Part shown: one piece after another, positions 37,042-44,956 of the stretch
How positions within the stretch are numbered: the stretch's first letter is position 1
Layout: each line of letters begins with the position of its first letter
DNA from: Dyadobacter soli
GTDB taxonomy: Bacteria; Bacteroidota; Bacteroidia; Cytophagales; Spirosomataceae
DNA length: 64,000 bases
Assembly (NCBI RefSeq): GCF_900101885.1
Contig: NZ_FNAN01000021.1
Span: forward strand, 107,167 to 171,166
Reading direction: 5' to 3'
Position numbers and translations under genes: made by a program
Notes under the pieces: model-generated
Databases searched by the model: none
The model's input: only the letters and a program-made list of their open reading frames with translations
Told to the model about the DNA's origin: nothing

Positions 37042-38106
37042 TCACCACTTCGCCCTTTCATACTGCACCGGCCACGCGATGGCATCTTTCAAATCCCTGG
37101 CCGCTTCCAGGGGAAAGTATGGATTCCGCAAAATCTCACGGGCCATGATGATCATATCTGCATCGTCATTTACGAGAATGGTTTCGGCTTGCAAAGAATT
37201 GGTAATCATCCCCACGGTGCCGGTGAGAATGCCGGTTTCGCGTTTGATACGTGAGGCGAAAGGGAGTTGGTACGCCGGGCCGATGGTGATCTGCTGGTGG
37301 GCCGCAAGGCCACCCGAGGATACGTCGATGAGGTCGATGCCTTTGTCTTTGAGGACGTGCGCCAGTTTCACGGCGTCGTCGGGGTTCCAGCCGCCTTCGG
37401 CCCAGTCGGTAGCGGATATGCGGGTGAATAGCGGCAGGTCGGCCGGCCATACGGTTTGGATGCATTCGATGATGCGCAGGAGCAGGCGAATGCGGTTTTC
37501 GAAGCTGCCGCCGTATTCGTCGGTGCGGTGGTTGCTGAGGGGCGACAGGAACTGGTGCACGAGGTAGCCGTGCGCGGCATGTATTTCGATCACTTTAAAA
37601 CCGGCCTGCAATGCACGTTTGGCCGCAGCGGTGAAGTCGGCAACGACTTTATCGATACCCGCCGCATCGAGTGCGAGGGGTTTGGGATAGTTTTCTGAAA
37701 ACTGGATCGCGGAGGCGGAGAATGTCTGCCATCCCCCGTGGCTTTGAGGCACTTCCGCCCGGCCTTTCCAGGGAACAGCCGTACTCGCTTTCCTGCCCGC
37801 GTGAGCGAGCTGCACGCCCGGTACGCACCCCTGCGCGCTGATGAACGCGGTGATTTGCGAGAGTTTTTCAATGTGCTCGTCTTTCCAGATGCCCAGGTCT
37901 TCGGACGAAATGCGGCCTTCGGGCGATACGCCGGTGGCTTCGGTGATGATCAGCCCCGCACCGCCCACGGCGCGACTGCCGAGGTGGACGAGGTGCCAGT
38001 CGGTGGCGAAACCATCGACGGACGAGTACTGGCACATAGGGGAAACTATGATCCGGTTTTTGAACCGGATACTTTTAATCGTAACAGGCGAAAACAGCTT
38101 TGACAT
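37042..38106 (-). CDS. namA: Old-yellow-enzyme family flavin oxidoreductase (YqjM/NamA-like)
   Basis: 354 residues forming a TIM barrel with FMN. The YqjM-class signature SPMCQYSS contains Cys25 and Tyr27, the redox-modulating and active-site residues of the thermophilic-like OYEs. The HAGRKAS and IHAAHGYLVHQFLSP motifs supply FMN and substrate contacts. It reduces activated C=C bonds of enals, quinones and nitro compounds with NAD(P)H, a detoxification function. It lies 33 bp downstream of the ECF sigma gene and may share its transcript. Confidence 0.92.
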   Translation of the reverse strand: MSKLFSPVTIKSIRFKNRIIVSPMCQYSSVDGFATDWHLVHLGSRAVGGAGLIITEATGVSPEGRISSEDLGIWKDEHIEKLSQITAFISAQGCVPGVQLAHAGRKASTAVPWKGRAEVPQSHGGWQTFSASAIQFSENYPKPLALDAAGIDKVVADFTAAAKRALQAGFKVIEIHAAHGYLVHQFLSPLSNHRTDEYGGSFENRIRLLLRIIECIQTVWPADLPLFTRISATDWAEGGWNPDDAVKLAHVLKDKGIDLIDVSSGGLAAHQQITIGPAYQLPFASRIKRETGILTGTVGMITNSLQAETILVNDDADMIIMAREILRNPYFPLEAARDLKDAIAWPVQYERAKW

Positions 38107-38139
38107 ATCGGCGGGATTAGATTGGGCTAATATAGCCTA

Positions 38140-39381
38140 TCAACCCGCATTATCCTGCAAACGTGCGATATTCCTGAACAGGATAGCCTTGTCCGACTCC
38201 GAATGCGCGAGCTTAATAGCCGTTTGATAATGCGCAATGGCCTGTGCTTCATTGATACCCGTGTAAAGGTTACCGAGCAGCGAGTAGTAAAAATGGTTGT
38301 TGGTCAAATTTAAATGCTCCGCCTCGGCGATGGCCGCTTCCTTCCCGTTCAGTTTGGCAAAGGCATAAATGCGGTTCAATGCGGCAATGGGCGAGTATTC
38401 GATGGCCAGCAAATGGTTGTACAAGTCGAGGATATGCGCCCACTTTTCTTGGGAATCTTCCTTATGGGTATGCCAATAGGCAATGCCTGCTTCCAAATGG
38501 TACCGGCTCAGCTTTTCACCGGTGGATGCCCGGCTGAGGTAATAGGCGCCGCGTTCGATAAGCTCCCGGTTCCAGAGCGATTCGTCCTGATCTTCATAAA
38601 GCACCATTTCGCCGTTCTGGTTGGTACGCGCCTCGAACCGCGACGAGTGAAAGCACATCAGCGAAAGCAATGCACTCGCTTCGGGGCGGTCCGTCAACTC
38701 GTTTTCCACCAACAGGAAATTGAGCCGCATGGCCTCCGCGCAAAGCTCCTTACGCAATGTGGTATTTTGGGAAATGGAGTAGTAACCTTCGGAATAAAGC
38801 AGGTAAATGGTCGTCAGCACGGTTTCGAGCCGCTCGCCGATTTCCATTGCACTCGGCTGCGCGATGCTGATCTTTCCCTCTTTCAGTTTCTCCTTCGCGC
38901 GCTGGATGCGCTTGTATACGACCTCCTTATTCAGCAAAAAAGCGTCCGCAATCTCCTGCACGCCAAAACCGCAAAGCAGGTTCAGCGCGAGCGCCACCTG
39001 GGAATCGGCTGGTATGAGCGGGTTGCAAACCGCGAAAATCATCGCCAACTGGCTGTCCGTGATGTTCTGGGGCGACATATCGATCTCAATTTCCTCCTCC
39101 TTGTCCGACGAATAGCGGATCTCCGATGCCACCTTCTGTTCGAACAGCGAATTGCGCTTCAAATGATTCTTCGTCCGGTTTTTGGCGACGGTATACAGCC
39201 AGGCCGCCGGATTTTCGGGTATTCCCTTGATAGCCCAGGTTTCGGCCGCCGTCAGGAACGTATCGCTCGCAATGTCCTCGGCAACCTCCACGTGCTCGAT
39301 CCCGAACAGGTAGCAAAGCACGGCAACGAGTTTTCGGTACTCGGTCCTGAAAAGGTGTGGCAGCAGTTCTTTTTCCTCCAT
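38140..39381 (-). CDS. ECF42-type RNA polymerase sigma factor with C-terminal extension
   Basis: 413 residues. The sigma-2 region (about 12-75) and sigma-4 region (about 115-175, FGVQEIADAFLLNKEVVYKRIQRAKEKL) are followed by a long TPR-like helical extension, as in the ECF42 group. These sigmas lack a classic anti-sigma factor and are regularly found beside small YCII/DGPF proteins, as here. They probably control their own partner and a few stress genes; the trigger is unknown. Confidence 0.9.
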   Translation of the reverse strand: MEEKELLPHLFRTEYRKLVAVLCYLFGIEHVEVAEDIASDTFLTAAETWAIKGIPENPAAWLYTVAKNRTKNHLKRNSLFEQKVASEIRYSSDKEEEIEIDMSPQNITDSQLAMIFAVCNPLIPADSQVALALNLLCGFGVQEIADAFLLNKEVVYKRIQRAKEKLKEGKISIAQPSAMEIGERLETVLTTIYLLYSEGYYSISQNTTLRKELCAEAMRLNFLLVENELTDRPEASALLSLMCFHSSRFEARTNQNGEMVLYEDQDESLWNRELIERGAYYLSRASTGEKLSRYHLEAGIAYWHTHKEDSQEKWAHILDLYNHLLAIEYSPIAALNRIYAFAKLNGKEAAIAEAEHLNLTNNHFYYSLLGNLYTGINEAQAIAHYQTAIKLAHSESDKAILFRNIARLQDNAG

Positions 39382-39459
39382 GATAATAAGGTCCGGCCTA
39401 CCCGGCCGGACCCAAACGGTTTACCCGCAAAAGTATCAAAAAGGATTATTTAACTGCAA

Positions 39460-39795
39460 TCAGAGCGCTTTCCGGATTTCCACGGTCCCGCCGAATTCCA
39501 GGATCGGTACCGCTTTGGCAATCTCGGCGGCCTCTTCGTAGCCCGTCGCCCGGATGATCACCGCCCCGCCGATCGTTTCCTTAATTTCGGCAAATGGGCC
39601 ATTCAGCACGGTTTTCTGGGCATTTACCACCAGACCTTCCCCATCCCATTTTCTCCGGAACACGATCCGGTCTTCGGCGGTCATCCTGTCGTACCAGGCG
39701 TGCCATTTCTCAAAATGCTCCTGTAATTGCTCCGGGGACGGCTGATTTTCCTTATCCTTGAAATCGCGCCGGAATACCAATAAGAACTCGTCCAT
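39460..39795 (-). CDS. YCII-related (DGPF) protein, partner of the ECF42 sigma factor
   Basis: 111 residues of the YCII/DGPF family. It starts MDEFLLVFRR and contains the characteristic NGPFAEIKETIGG near residue 65. Located 78 bp upstream of the ECF sigma gene on the same strand. The YCII fold resembles muconolactone isomerases, and in this genomic setting it is the typical ECF42 target. No catalytic role can be assigned. Confidence 0.9.
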   Translation of the reverse strand: MDEFLLVFRRDFKDKENQPSPEQLQEHFEKWHAWYDRMTAEDRIVFRRKWDGEGLVVNAQKTVLNGPFAEIKETIGGAVIIRATGYEEAAEIAKAVPILEFGGTVEIRKAL

Positions 39796-39861
39796 AATAC
39801 GGTACCGTTTTTAAAGTGTCTGATATTTTTGAATGCGAAAACTAATCAGTTTTGGTCAGAA

Positions 39862-40314
39862 TCAACCGAACTGGCCTACACGGTAAGTACCCACGCCGGC
39901 CGGGAATGCGATGTTGAGGCTGTTCCAGCTTCTGATGGCCGTAACGACCATCGTCAGGTCCACGATTTCCTCTTCTGTAAACTGTGCGGATACTTCTTTA
40001 TAAACCTCGTCGGTCACGTGCAGGGAATTCACGGCTTCGGCCCAGGCGAAAGCGGCACGTTCGCGATCGGTATAGTAAGGTGCTTCACGCCATGCGCTCA
40101 ATCCGTACAGGCGTTGCTCGGTCTCGCCCATTGCACGCAATTCTTTGGAATGCATGTCGAGGCAGTACGCGCAGCCGTTGATCTGAGACACGCGGAAGTC
40201 CACGAGTTCCACCAGCTGATGTCCGAGTGTCGATTTTTTAATATAGGCGTTGAGATTGAAAAGCGGCTTTACTGCATTTTGTCCTTTTTGAAAGAAATTA
40301 AGTCTGGTTTCCAT
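39862..40314 (-). CDS. AhpD-like carboxymuconolactone decarboxylase family protein
   Basis: 150 residues with the peroxidase motif CAYCLDMH (Cys48, Cys51, His55). Such small helical proteins often reduce peroxides through the CxxC pair, using lipoylated or thiol partners. It lies on the same strand upstream of the YCII gene and may be part of the same stress group. A terminator of the upstream LRR gene separates it from the 3' neighbour. Confidence 0.88.
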   Translation of the reverse strand: METRLNFFQKGQNAVKPLFNLNAYIKKSTLGHQLVELVDFRVSQINGCAYCLDMHSKELRAMGETEQRLYGLSAWREAPYYTDRERAAFAWAEAVNSLHVTDEVYKEVSAQFTEEEIVDLTMVVTAIRSWNSLNIAFPAGVGTYRVGQFG

Positions 40315-40391
40315 TTTTCGAGAATTTTTTGATTTAAAAACCTAATGACAATCGGATTTCGCCATCTGGACAAAACTTGAAAAAAATTTTC

Positions 40392-40424
40392 AAAAAAATT
40401 CTCCGGCCATTCGCACAACCGGAG
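40392..40424 (-). terminator. Intrinsic terminator after the LRR protein gene
   Basis: On the minus strand CTCCGG, a 12-nt loop and CCGGAG are followed by AATTTTTTT. It lies just past the LRR gene stop at 40451. Confidence 0.75.
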
Positions 40425-40450
40425 AAGCATTTGATTATCAATAAATTGAA

Positions 40451-42151
40451 TTAAAAAATCGCAATCCGTTGCTTTTGCACCGTACCGTTCTGCCTCGTGA
40501 TCAGCACCTGGTACATTCCCGCAGCCAGGCCTTTGACCGGGATTGCATCGGGCACGCTCCTGGTTTCGTACACCGTTCTGCCTTCCGTACTGATGATTTG
40601 CAGTTGTACAATTTCCTTGCTATTCTCCACCACCATTATATCCGAAACCGGGTTCGGGTAAACCATAGCTGCGGTTTGGCCGTCGAATCTGAGACGGGCT
40701 ATCTGGCTGTAAGTAAAGGAACCATCCAGGTCCCTCATTTTAAGGCGGTAATAATTCAGTCCGCTGGCGGGCGTGAAATGTACCCATTGATAATGCACCA
40801 ATGCATTGCTCTCGCCCGTGGCGTCCTCTTCGCCTGCTTTGTACCAGGTTACGGCGTCGAGGCTGTGTTCGATTTCAAAAACTGCACTGTTGCGCTCCTC
40901 CGCCGTTGTCCATCGCAAAAGAGCGGTACCGTTCTCCGCGTCCACTTTAAAATGCGTAAGCGTCACCGGCAATGCCGAACAGGCTATTTCTATCGCATCC
41001 TGGCTCTCGCATCCGCTGCCGTTTGCGGTAATGGTCGCCTCGCCCGTGCTGGTAAAGTCGCACACCGCAGCAATTGCGCAGCTCGTCAGTTGGGGATTAT
41101 TCCTGATCACCAACCCGGTGATCGCGAGCGCGGAAATGCGCCCGTTCGCACTCCCCCGCCCGGCATTCGTACCCGTGCCCAGGCCGGAAAGGCTTTTCAG
41201 CTCGGCATTGTCGCTGATCTGTATCCATCCCACATTGGTCAGGTTTTCCAACCCCGACAGGTCCGTCAGTGATTCGTTATAACGTATGATGAAGTTAGTG
41301 GCCGAAGTAAGGTTATTCAGGCCGTTCAGACTGGTGAGACCACCGTTATCGCCGATCACCAGCCAGTATACGGAGCCCACATGCTCCAATCCGGACAAGT
41401 CGGTCATCAGATCATTGTCACTGATGTAGGCTTCGCTGAGATAATTGAGGCTGGTAAGGCAATGCAGACTCGTGAGTTTTTTGTTCGACATGATATTCAT
41501 CTGGTAGCTGACTGACGTCAGTTGCTCCAATCCGGAGAGATTCGTCAACGCATCGTTCTCACCAATATTAATGCGGCTAACGGAATTTAAACTGGTCAGT
41601 CCGTTCAGGGTCACCAGGCTTTTGTTCGCACTGATCGCCAGGATGTCGCTCACAGTTTCGAGCCGTCCCAATCCCGCCAAACTGGTTAACGAATCGTTAT
41701 TGGTAATATAGAATGTACTGGCGTTAGTAAGGCTGTCCAACCCTTTCAGATCGGCAAGGCCTGCATTGTAACGAATATGGGTCGAGCCCCCAACAAATTT
41801 CAGGCGTTCCAATCCGGAGAGGTCGTTCAGCAAATTATTGGTGTATATCAACAAATGCTGCGCGGTAGTCAGGTTTTTCAATCCGCTCAGGCTCGAAAGC
41901 GCCGGGTTGTTCTGAATCGTAAGCTTCCCGCTGATGGTTTCGATGTTTTGCAGAGGGCTGAGATCGGTAATGTCCGTGCCGGAAATGGTAATGTCGCCAT
42001 TAATTGTCTTGCAAGAGGAACTGAACGAATTGACGGCCGACTGTGAATTGAGGCGTAAGTCGGTGAAATTGCACGTCTGGGCTTGGAGAGCGGAAAAGAT
42101 GAGCGCGTTGAGCACGCAAATTGAGACCAACTTGCATAAAGCTGTTTTCAT
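40451..42151 (-). CDS. Secreted leucine-rich repeat protein with T9SS C-terminal sorting tail
   Basis: About 566 residues from ATG 42151, chosen because it gives a clean signal peptide (cleavage near LQAQ); an upstream ATG adds 18 residues. About a dozen repeats of roughly 23 residues of the LxxLxxLxxL/SGL type (LTSLNGLNNLTSATNF and similar) form an LRR solenoid up to about residue 330. An Ig-like or fibronectin-like region follows. The last 70 residues (VYPNPVSD and GLAAGMYQVLI) are a type A T9SS sorting domain, so the protein should be exported across the outer membrane. Probably an adhesin or binding protein. Confidence 0.88.
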   Translation of the reverse strand: MKTALCKLVSICVLNALIFSALQAQTCNFTDLRLNSQSAVNSFSSSCKTINGDITISGTDITDLSPLQNIETISGKLTIQNNPALSSLSGLKNLTTAQHLLIYTNNLLNDLSGLERLKFVGGSTHIRYNAGLADLKGLDSLTNASTFYITNNDSLTSLAGLGRLETVSDILAISANKSLVTLNGLTSLNSVSRINIGENDALTNLSGLEQLTSVSYQMNIMSNKKLTSLHCLTSLNYLSEAYISDNDLMTDLSGLEHVGSVYWLVIGDNGGLTSLNGLNNLTSATNFIIRYNESLTDLSGLENLTNVGWIQISDNAELKSLSGLGTGTNAGRGSANGRISALAITGLVIRNNPQLTSCAIAAVCDFTSTGEATITANGSGCESQDAIEIACSALPVTLTHFKVDAENGTALLRWTTAEERNSAVFEIEHSLDAVTWYKAGEEDATGESNALVHYQWVHFTPASGLNYYRLKMRDLDGSFTYSQIARLRFDGQTAAMVYPNPVSDIMVVENSKEIVQLQIISTEGRTVYETRSVPDAIPVKGLAAGMYQVLITRQNGTVQKQRIAIF

Positions 42152-42231
42152 GAGTAGTAAGTTTAACGTTGAGTAATGGGCTGAATATAATTGATTTACA
42201 CACATCCGGAGCGCATTTCAAATATTATTTA

Positions 42232-42263
42232 TTTAATAAAAGACAAAAAACTCTTTTATTAAA
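42232..42263. promoter_or_regulatory. Rrf2-type operator 1 (palindrome)
   Basis: Arms AATAAAAGA and TCTTTTATT (12-bp when extended to TTT/AAA) surround an 8-bp spacer CAAAAAAC. It covers the presumed -33 region of the rrf2 promoter. It shares geometry and most bases with operator 2 upstream of hmp. Confidence 0.7.
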
Positions 42264-42274
42264 ACATTCACTGC

Positions 42275-42282
42275 TATCTTTG
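42275..42282 (+). promoter_or_regulatory. -7 box of the rrf2 promoter
   Basis: TATCTTTG matches TAnnTTTG exactly, 34 bp upstream of the Rrf2 start codon and 12 bp downstream of operator 1. Confidence 0.55.
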
Positions 42283-42315
42283 TGCCAGGTAAGCGGCAAT
42301 GCACCTGAAAAGCCA

Positions 42316-42753
42316 ATGGGAATATTTTCAAAAACATGCGAATATGCGATGCGGGCGGTGTTTTACATCGCGCAACGTTCGGAGGAAGGCCAGAAGGTTG
42401 GAATCCGCGAGATTGCCGTGCATATCAATTCGCCTGAACCGTTCCTGGCCAAAATCCTGCAAAAACTGAGCAAAGACGGGCTGATACTATCGTCGAAAGG
42501 GCCGAACGGAGGCTTTTATGTCGATACGGGAGGCTTGCAACGTCCCCTGGCCGACATTGTACGGGCCATTGAAGGCGACAGCATTTTCAACGGCTGCGGG
42601 ATGGGCCTCAGTTATTGCTCGGAAACCAATCCCTGCCCACTGCACAACGATTTCAAGAAGATCAGAGGGCAAATTGTGGTCATGCTGCAAAACACTTCCA
42701 TTGGTAAATTCAATGAAGGGCTTATCACGGGCCAGCTTACCTTGAACAAGTAA
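42316..42753 (+). CDS. Rrf2-family Fe-S transcriptional regulator (NsrR-like)
   Basis: 145 residues from ATG 42316; an upstream start would add 49 residues of unlikely sequence. The winged HTH occupies the first 80 residues. Cys94, Cys101 and Cys107 (GC, YC, NPC) form the cluster-binding motif of Fe-S Rrf2 regulators. The gene is followed 55 bp later by flavohaemoglobin hmp, and palindromic operators of the same design lie upstream of both. A nitric-oxide-responsive repressor of itself and hmp is the likely role (inference from NsrR). Confidence 0.9.
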   Translation: MGIFSKTCEYAMRAVFYIAQRSEEGQKVGIREIAVHINSPEPFLAKILQKLSKDGLILSSKGPNGGFYVDTGGLQRPLADIVRAIEGDSIFNGCGMGLSYCSETNPCPLHNDFKKIRGQIVVMLQNTSIGKFNEGLITGQLTLNK

Positions 42754-42767
42754 TATTTTTTTACCCA

Positions 42768-42793
42768 AATAAAGGACAAAAATATCCTTTATT
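42768..42793. promoter_or_regulatory. Rrf2-type operator 2 (palindrome) upstream of hmp
   Basis: Arms AATAAAGGA and TCCTTTATT with an 8-bp spacer CAAAAATA, ending 16 bp before the hmp start codon. Compared with operator 1, the spacer begins with the same CAAAAA. Confidence 0.7.
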
Positions 42794-42808
42794 CTAAACT
42801 TCAAAATT

Positions 42809-44011
42809 ATGTCCCCACTACAAAAAGACCTCGTAAAAGCCACTGTACCGGTATTGAAAGAACACGGCGTGCTGCTCACGACCCACTTTTACAACCGCAT
42901 GTTCACCCATAACCCCGAGCTGAAACATCTTTTCAACATGGGTAACCAGCAAAACAAACGCCAGCAAACCGCACTTGCGATGGCTGTACTGGCATACGCG
43001 GAGCATATCGAAGACCCATCGGTACTGCTGCCGGTGGTCGACACGATCGGGCACAAGCATGCGAGCCTGCACATCCGCCCCGAGCATTACGCGATCGTCG
43101 GCAGGCACCTCATCGCCTCCATCGCGGAAGTACTCGGCGAAGCCGCCACACCGGAGCTTCTCGACGCGTGGACTGTCGCCTATAACCAGCTCGCCGCATT
43201 GATGAGCGGGCACGAGCAAACGCTGTACGACGAAAAAGTGAGCCTGCCCGGCGGCTGGTCGGGCTGGCGGCCATTTGTGGTGCGTAAAAAAGTGAAAGAG
43301 TCCGACGAGATTACCTCCTTTTACCTCTACCCTGTCGACGGCGGCGCAGTGGCCGATTTCAAGCCGGGGCAATACATCAGCATTCGCCTGTTCCTGCCCG
43401 AAATCAACCTGCAACAGCCGCGGCAATACAGCCTGTCGAGCGCGCCGAACGGCGAGTACTACCGCATTTCGGTGAAGCGCGAGGCCGGCAGCCAGCACCC
43501 CGACGGCATGATCAGCAACCGCCTGCACGATTTCGTCGAGCCGGGCGACGTCGTCGACCTTTCCGCGCCATCAGGCAACTTCACATTGCAGGCCGAAGAC
43601 GGCAAACCGCAGGTATTCATCAGCGGCGGCGTAGGCCAGACGCCGCTCTTATCGATGCTCGAATCCCTCGTACGCACCGACGCCACCGCGCCTATCACGT
43701 GGGTACACGGGTGCCGCAACGAGCAGGTACACGCATTCAAAACCGACCTGAATGCCATTTCCGAAGCGGTAGCGAACGTCGAAAAGCATTTCTTCTACGA
43801 TTCCGCCGAGCAACTGGCCGCCAACGAATACCTCGGCTGGGTGTCCCTCGACCAGCTACCGGCCGAAGCCCTGCATCCCGAAGCGAAATACTACATCTGC
43901 GGCCCGGGCCAATTCATCCGCCAGCATTACCGCTACCTCGTCGACCGCGGCATTGAAAAGGCCAATATTCATTTCGAAGAATTCGGGCCTTTGTCGTTGT
44001 CGGTCAACTGA
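42809..44011 (+). CDS. hmp: Flavohaemoglobin (nitric oxide dioxygenase)
   Basis: 400 residues. The N-terminal globin domain has the proximal-histidine segment IGHKHASLHI around residue 85. A FAD-binding domain contains RQYSLSS, and an NAD-binding domain contains GGVGQTPLLSML. The enzyme turns NO and O2 into nitrate with NAD(P)H, protecting against nitrosative stress. The neighbouring Rrf2 regulator and shared operator support NO-dependent control. Confidence 0.96.
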   Translation: MSPLQKDLVKATVPVLKEHGVLLTTHFYNRMFTHNPELKHLFNMGNQQNKRQQTALAMAVLAYAEHIEDPSVLLPVVDTIGHKHASLHIRPEHYAIVGRHLIASIAEVLGEAATPELLDAWTVAYNQLAALMSGHEQTLYDEKVSLPGGWSGWRPFVVRKKVKESDEITSFYLYPVDGGAVADFKPGQYISIRLFLPEINLQQPRQYSLSSAPNGEYYRISVKREAGSQHPDGMISNRLHDFVEPGDVVDLSAPSGNFTLQAEDGKPQVFISGGVGQTPLLSMLESLVRTDATAPITWVHGCRNEQVHAFKTDLNAISEAVANVEKHFFYDSAEQLAANEYLGWVSLDQLPAEALHPEAKYYICGPGQFIRQHYRYLVDRGIEKANIHFEEFGPLSLSVN

Positions 44012-44012
44012 T

Positions 44013-44411
44013 TCAGCATAGGGAGGCGGCCCGCTGCTGCCTCCCCCATGCCACAAATCCCCCAAACGCCGCAAAAACGACATTGAATACCGGTGACTCG
44101 CCTCTGGAAAGGTGAAAAGCCATTGCGCAAAGCATCAGCAACACCACACCCGCCGCAGCCACGAACGTCAATCCGGCCCGGATATTCAGCAATGCAGGCA
44201 ATACCAATCCTAGCCCGGCCAGCAAATCGATGACGCCCGTCGCCTTCACCAGCACCGGCGGCACCTGCCCTGCCCAGGGCCACATCGCGGAAAGCATTTC
44301 CGGCGATTGGAATAATTTCATGTAAGATGCCCAAACGAGCGTGACCGACAGCGATACCTGCGTGATCCACAATGCGGTATGCAGCCATTTCGAGGTTTTT
44401 CTGATTGACAT
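44013..44411 (-). CDS. DoxX-family membrane protein
   Basis: About 132 residues from ATG 44411, which gives a compact four-helix membrane protein; the longer frame from 44534 adds 41 unlikely residues. Helix segments include VSLSVTLVWASYMKLF and GVIDLLAGLGLVLPALL. DoxX-like proteins are quinone-linked membrane components. The gene is divergent to an HxlR regulator, an arrangement like catD and catR of Bacillus. Confidence 0.85.
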   Translation of the reverse strand: MSIRKTSKWLHTALWITQVSLSVTLVWASYMKLFQSPEMLSAMWPWAGQVPPVLVKATGVIDLLAGLGLVLPALLNIRAGLTFVAAAGVVLLMLCAMAFHLSRGESPVFNVVFAAFGGFVAWGRQQRAASLC

Positions 44412-44434
44412 TTGGATGATGTTTTGTGATAAAG

Positions 44435-44506
44435 CAAAAGTATTTACCTTCGCTATCCGTCCGATAGTACTTTCCCGATCGGATAGTAATATCCAAACGG
44501 GTAGTA
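44435..44506. promoter_or_regulatory. doxX promoter region with three direct repeats (HxlR site?)
   Basis: The minus-strand -7 box TACTTTTG (44442-44435) matches TAnnTTTG. Upstream of it lie CCGATAGTA (44461-44469), CGGATAGTA (44480-44488) and CGGGTAGTA (44498-44506), spaced 19 and 18 bp, about two helical turns. These are good candidates for HxlR binding between the divergent genes. Confidence 0.55.
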
Positions 44507-44537
44507 ACGGCGCCTTACATTCATCACAAAACACGAC

Positions 44538-44879
44538 ATGCTCACAGGAAACGGTTGCCCCAAAACCGCATTATCCATTCGCGATGCCCTCGAAGCACTC
44601 GAAGGACGCTGGAAATTGCTGATCCTCTTCGCGCTATCCTCCGGCCCGAAGCGGTTCCGGCAACTCTCGGGCGAAGTAACCGGCATTACCGACAAAATCC
44701 TCTCGAAAGAACTGAAAGCCCTGGAAATGAACCAGCTGGTAAACCGGAAAGTATTCGACACCTTCCCACCGACCGTGGAATATTCCATCACCGAGCATGG
44801 GGCCTCGCTTGAAAAGGTGCTCGAAGAGCTGCATTACTGGGGGCTGGCGCATCGGACGAAGATTATGGTGAACAACTAA
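44538..44879 (+). CDS. HxlR-family transcriptional regulator with N-terminal redox Cys
   Basis: 113 residues. The winged helix (EALEGRWKLLILFALSSGPKRFRQL) is typical HxlR/DUF24. Cys7 in the N-terminal GCPK motif sits at the place of the redox-sensing Cys7 of CatR and Cys6 of YodB, which react with quinones and diamide. The gene is divergent to the DoxX gene, a likely target. Repressor of an electrophile response is a reasonable inference. Confidence 0.9.
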   Translation: MLTGNGCPKTALSIRDALEALEGRWKLLILFALSSGPKRFRQLSGEVTGITDKILSKELKALEMNQLVNRKVFDTFPPTVEYSITEHGASLEKVLEELHYWGLAHRTKIMVNN

Positions 44880-44910
44880 AAGGCGTTCACGAACAACTCG
44901 AGAACGCCTT
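44880..44910. terminator. Bidirectional hairpin terminator between HxlR and FG-GAP genes
   Basis: AAGGCGTTC and GAACGCCTT form a perfect 9-bp stem. On the minus strand it is followed by TTTTAG. It follows the HxlR stop by one base and the FG-GAP stop by about 47 bp. Confidence 0.6.
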
Positions 44911-44956
44911 CTGCATTACACCTAAACCTTTCGTACGCTTAACTTTCCATATCGAT

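Noticed and set aside
38314..39453. 379-codon ORF on the plus strand
   Set aside because: Antisense to the ECF sigma factor gene, which has clear sigma motifs.
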